A DNA stretch of 64,000 bases from Marinobacter sp. ELB17 (lineage in GTDB: Bacteria; Pseudomonadota; Gammaproteobacteria; Pseudomonadales; Oleiphilaceae). Positions within the stretch are counted from its first letter, which is position 1; each line of letters opens with the position of its first letter. Of the stretch, positions 62,030 through 64,000 are shown in pieces. Both the position numbers and the translations under genes were made by a program. Under the pieces are notes generated by a model. It did not search any database and was not told where the DNA came from. It saw nothing but the letters and a program-made list of their open reading frames with translations. The stretch spans positions 1 through 64,000 of the forward strand of contig NZ_AAXY01000024.1 of the NCBI RefSeq assembly GCF_000169375.1. The letters are read 5' to 3'.

Positions 62030-63300
62030 TGCAACATCTTTAAGCGGTCGTCCATGAACATGTCCATTTCCGGCGCCAATATGTGTACGTAACGGTCAAA
62101 ATACAAAAATTGCTTCAACAGCAACGCAAATTCCCGCGGGAAGTGCAGCCCATGGCTTTCACCTACTTTGACCATATCCATCAGCAGATGATTTACGTCG
62201 TCTTCGGCCCGGTCCGCCGTGTAAGCAACGGTATCTGGCACCATCTGATCCATCTTGGAGTAAAGCGTGCGCAAATCATTAGCAAGCAAACTGGCTTCAA
62301 CCGTGTGTCGAGTAACCCCAATGCGGATCATTGCATCGGCCATGCCGTCGAAATTGCCCACCATCACAGTCTGAATAAAATCGTTCACCGCCTGCCAGGT
62401 GTCGGGCGCAATTCGCCCAACTATCCCGAAGTCGATAAACCCAACCCGACCGTCGCGCAACACCATCAGGTTACCAGCGTGTACATCGGCGTGAAAAAAA
62501 TCGCATTGCGTAAGGCTCGAAAACCAAGTGTTCATGGCAGTAATCAGGGTTCCTTCCGGATTGTTTGTGTATCCGCGAATACTGTCCAGATCGGTCAAAG
62601 GAACACCGTAAAAACGTTCCATTACTAAAATGCGACGGGAGCTACACTGCTCATACACCTTGGGCACGGTGGCGTCAGTGTTATGAGTGTTGTGTAGAAA
62701 CTGCCTGAAAACCTCAAGGTTATCGGCTTCCTTGATAAAATCGCACTCTTCCATCATCGTGCGCTGAATTTCATCAACAATATCGGATAGCGATGTCCAC
62801 GACAGCTTTGGAGCTAAAGTTTCAAGGATTCGGGCAGATACGTACAAAAAGTTCAGGTCCGTAAGCAGAATATTGCGCACGCCGGGCTTTTGCACCTTGA
62901 TAACCACTTCTTCGCCGTTGATCAACCTTGCGACATGCACCTGAGCGATGGATGCCGAGGCCAAGGCTACCGGGTCTATATCTGTGAACACCTCTTCCAC
63001 CGGACGGCCCAATTCTTCCTCAATGATTTTGCGGATCACCCGATACGGCAGGCTTGGGGTGCTATCCAGGCAACCCTGAAACTCTTCCACATACTCTTTC
63101 GGGAAAAAGGTCGGTGAACTGGCAATGAATTGCCCCAGCTTTATATAGGTGGCACCAAGGGACTCAAAGGTCTGCCGCAACAAACGCGGAGCAGGGGGGC
63201 GGTCACCGCGCACCCAGTTAAACCCAATACGCCCAAGCACACTCATGGTCTGACCAATACGAAACGCACCTTTTATACCGTCTTTTAAACGTGTGACCAT
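62026..63300 (-). CDS. ABC1/AarF/UbiB-family atypical kinase
   Basis: A 424-residue protein of the ABC1 (UbiB-like) kinase family. It shows the KxGQ motif in GATYIKLGQFIASSPTFFP, the Ala-rich nucleotide loop ALASASIAQVHVARL, a lysine in EEVVIKVQKPGV, the catalytic-loop equivalent FFHADVHAGNLMVL and the DFG-like VGFIDFGIVGR. It lacks the C-terminal transmembrane helices of UbiB (about 545 aa), so it is probably a soluble paralogue. Family members support ubiquinone or lipid metabolism. The role here is unknown. It lies between dnaN and recF, an unusual place. Confidence 0.9.
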   Translation of the reverse strand: MVTRLKDGIKGAFRIGQTMSVLGRIGFNWVRGDRPPAPRLLRQTFESLGATYIKLGQFIASSPTFFPKEYVEEFQGCLDSTPSLPYRVIRKIIEEELGRPVEEVFTDIDPVALASASIAQVHVARLINGEEVVIKVQKPGVRNILLTDLNFLYVSARILETLAPKLSWTSLSDIVDEIQRTMMEECDFIKEADNLEVFRQFLHNTHNTDATVPKVYEQCSSRRILVMERFYGVPLTDLDSIRGYTNNPEGTLITAMNTWFSSLTQCDFFHADVHAGNLMVLRDGRVGFIDFGIVGRIAPDTWQAVNDFIQTVMVGNFDGMADAMIRIGVTRHTVEASLLANDLRTLYSKMDQMVPDTVAYTADRAEDDVNHLLMDMVKVGESHGLHFPREFALLLKQFLYFDRYVHILAPEMDMFMDDRLKMLH

Positions 63301-63414
63301 GCCCCGGAACTCCTGTTATTAAAACCTTTCAGAACTTTTTATCCGTGAGTTGCATACACCGACTATATCCGGGGTGCTCACGCCGGCTGTTTGTGGGGTG
63401 CCGCCTGCGGCAAC

Positions 63415-64000
63415 CTACAAACGCATTGGCATAACCACATAGAGGCAACGAGCATCCGTCTGGGATTCGATCAGCGCGCTGCTATTAGGGTTCGACAAAG
63501 TGACTTTTACCTGGTCATCATCCAACGCGTTCATGACGTCTATCAGATAGCCGACATTGAAGCCGATTTGAAGGGTTTCACCCTGATAATCTACCGGCAA
63601 CGCGTCTTCCGCCTGTTCCTGGTCCGGGTTATTGGCAAACACCTGGAGCTCATTGGCGGCCAGATTTAAACGCACACCGCGAATATTTTCATGAGACAGA
63701 ATACCTGCCCGCTGCAGAGTATTCTTCAGGGTAATGCGATCGGCCAACACTACTTTGTCGCCCCCGCGGGGGATAACCCGGTTGTAATCGGGGAATTTTC
63801 CCTCAATCAGCTTGGACGTGAACGTATAACTGCCCACGGTTGCGCGCAAGTGATTATCGCCAATCACCAGGGTGACCGGTGTGTCCACGTCATCCAGTAA
63901 GCGCGCAAGCTCTAGTACGCCTTTACGCGGCACGATCACCTGACGCGCTTCTGGGCAACCGGTTTCAACATCCTGATGGGCCATCGCCAGGCGGTGACCA
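63415..64000 (-). CDS. dnaN: DNA polymerase III beta sliding clamp (partial)
   Basis: The C-terminal about 195 residues of the clamp. The gene runs off the right edge. Visible are the domain 2-3 segments VIVPRKGVLELARLLDD, FTSKLIEGKFPDYNRVIP, VRLNLAANELQVFANNP and the clamp C-terminus YVVMPMRL, part of the binding pocket for polymerase and other partners. It encircles DNA as a dimer and tethers polymerase III. Read leftward toward the ABC1-kinase gene with a 114-base gap. dnaA is expected upstream, outside the window. Confidence 0.97.
   Translation of the reverse strand, partial: GHRLAMAHQDVETGCPEARQVIVPRKGVLELARLLDDVDTPVTLVIGDNHLRATVGSYTFTSKLIEGKFPDYNRVIPRGGDKVVLADRITLKNTLQRAGILSHENIRGVRLNLAANELQVFANNPDQEQAEDALPVDYQGETLQIGFNVGYLIDVMNALDDDQVKVTLSNPNSSALIESQTDARCLYVVMPMRL

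Overview
The window is a chromosomal segment close to the replication origin of a Gammaproteobacterium, most likely a marine Marinobacter-type organism (inference). The evidence is the gyrB-recF-dnaN cluster at the right edge, two ParB-binding parS palindromes inside recF that have the Pseudomonas-type sequence, the lysM/def-fmt-rsmB-trkA and dprA-tsaC-hemF-aroE clusters, a PomAB-type (Na+-like) flagellar stator and moderately high GC. dnaA should lie just beyond the right edge.

Layout. 1-18.5 kb is conserved core: a YheV-type zinc ribbon protein and prlC, a gamma carbonic anhydrase, pomAB, aroE, hemF, tsaC and dprA (leftward), a LysM protein divergent from def, then fmt-rsmB-trkA, glyQS and gmhB (rightward), ending at tRNA-Pro(CGG). 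18.5-22.6 kb is a small integrated element bounded by an 83-bp direct repeat of the tRNA 3' part. It has no integrase gene and carries an AlpA-like regulator, two small unknown genes, an IS66 remnant and a coiled-coil/OmpA-like envelope protein. 22.7-32.4 kb is accessory and partly decayed: a molybdopterin-binding (CinA N-domain type) protein, a chaC remnant, an operon of subunit 3/GMC dehydrogenase/glyoxalase I under a divergent LysR regulator, a duplicated-fold membrane protein, an hsdS remnant, a DUF433/DUF5615 toxin-antitoxin pair, an rbbA-yhhJ pseudogene and a VOC fragment.

32.5-47.3 kb is a DNA-repair block: a DinG/XPD-like helicase with an N-terminal nuclease-like domain overlapping a bacterial FAN1 gene, then recC-recB-recD with 4-base overlaps. 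47.4-53.5 kb holds two divergent ABC exporters (one apparently starting at AUC), gabT and a VC0807-type membrane protein. 53.9-58.2 kb is a degraded two-partner secretion locus (tpsA/tpsB). 58.3-64 kb is gyrB, recF, an ABC1-kinase gene that interrupts the usual recF-dnaN adjacency, and partial dnaN.

The most unusual observations: three recombination genes (recC, recD, recF) carry in-frame minisatellite-like arrays (18, 18 and 15 bp periods) coding for Ser/Gly/Asn-rich linkers. The recF start codon abuts the T-tract of an upstream gene's terminator. An ABC exporter has a strong ribosome-binding site spaced for an AUC start. Two intergenic elements of about 104 bp have 24-25-bp terminal inverted repeats. 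Several genes are caught in decay, including two in-frame nonsense codons in the rbbA/yhhJ remnant.
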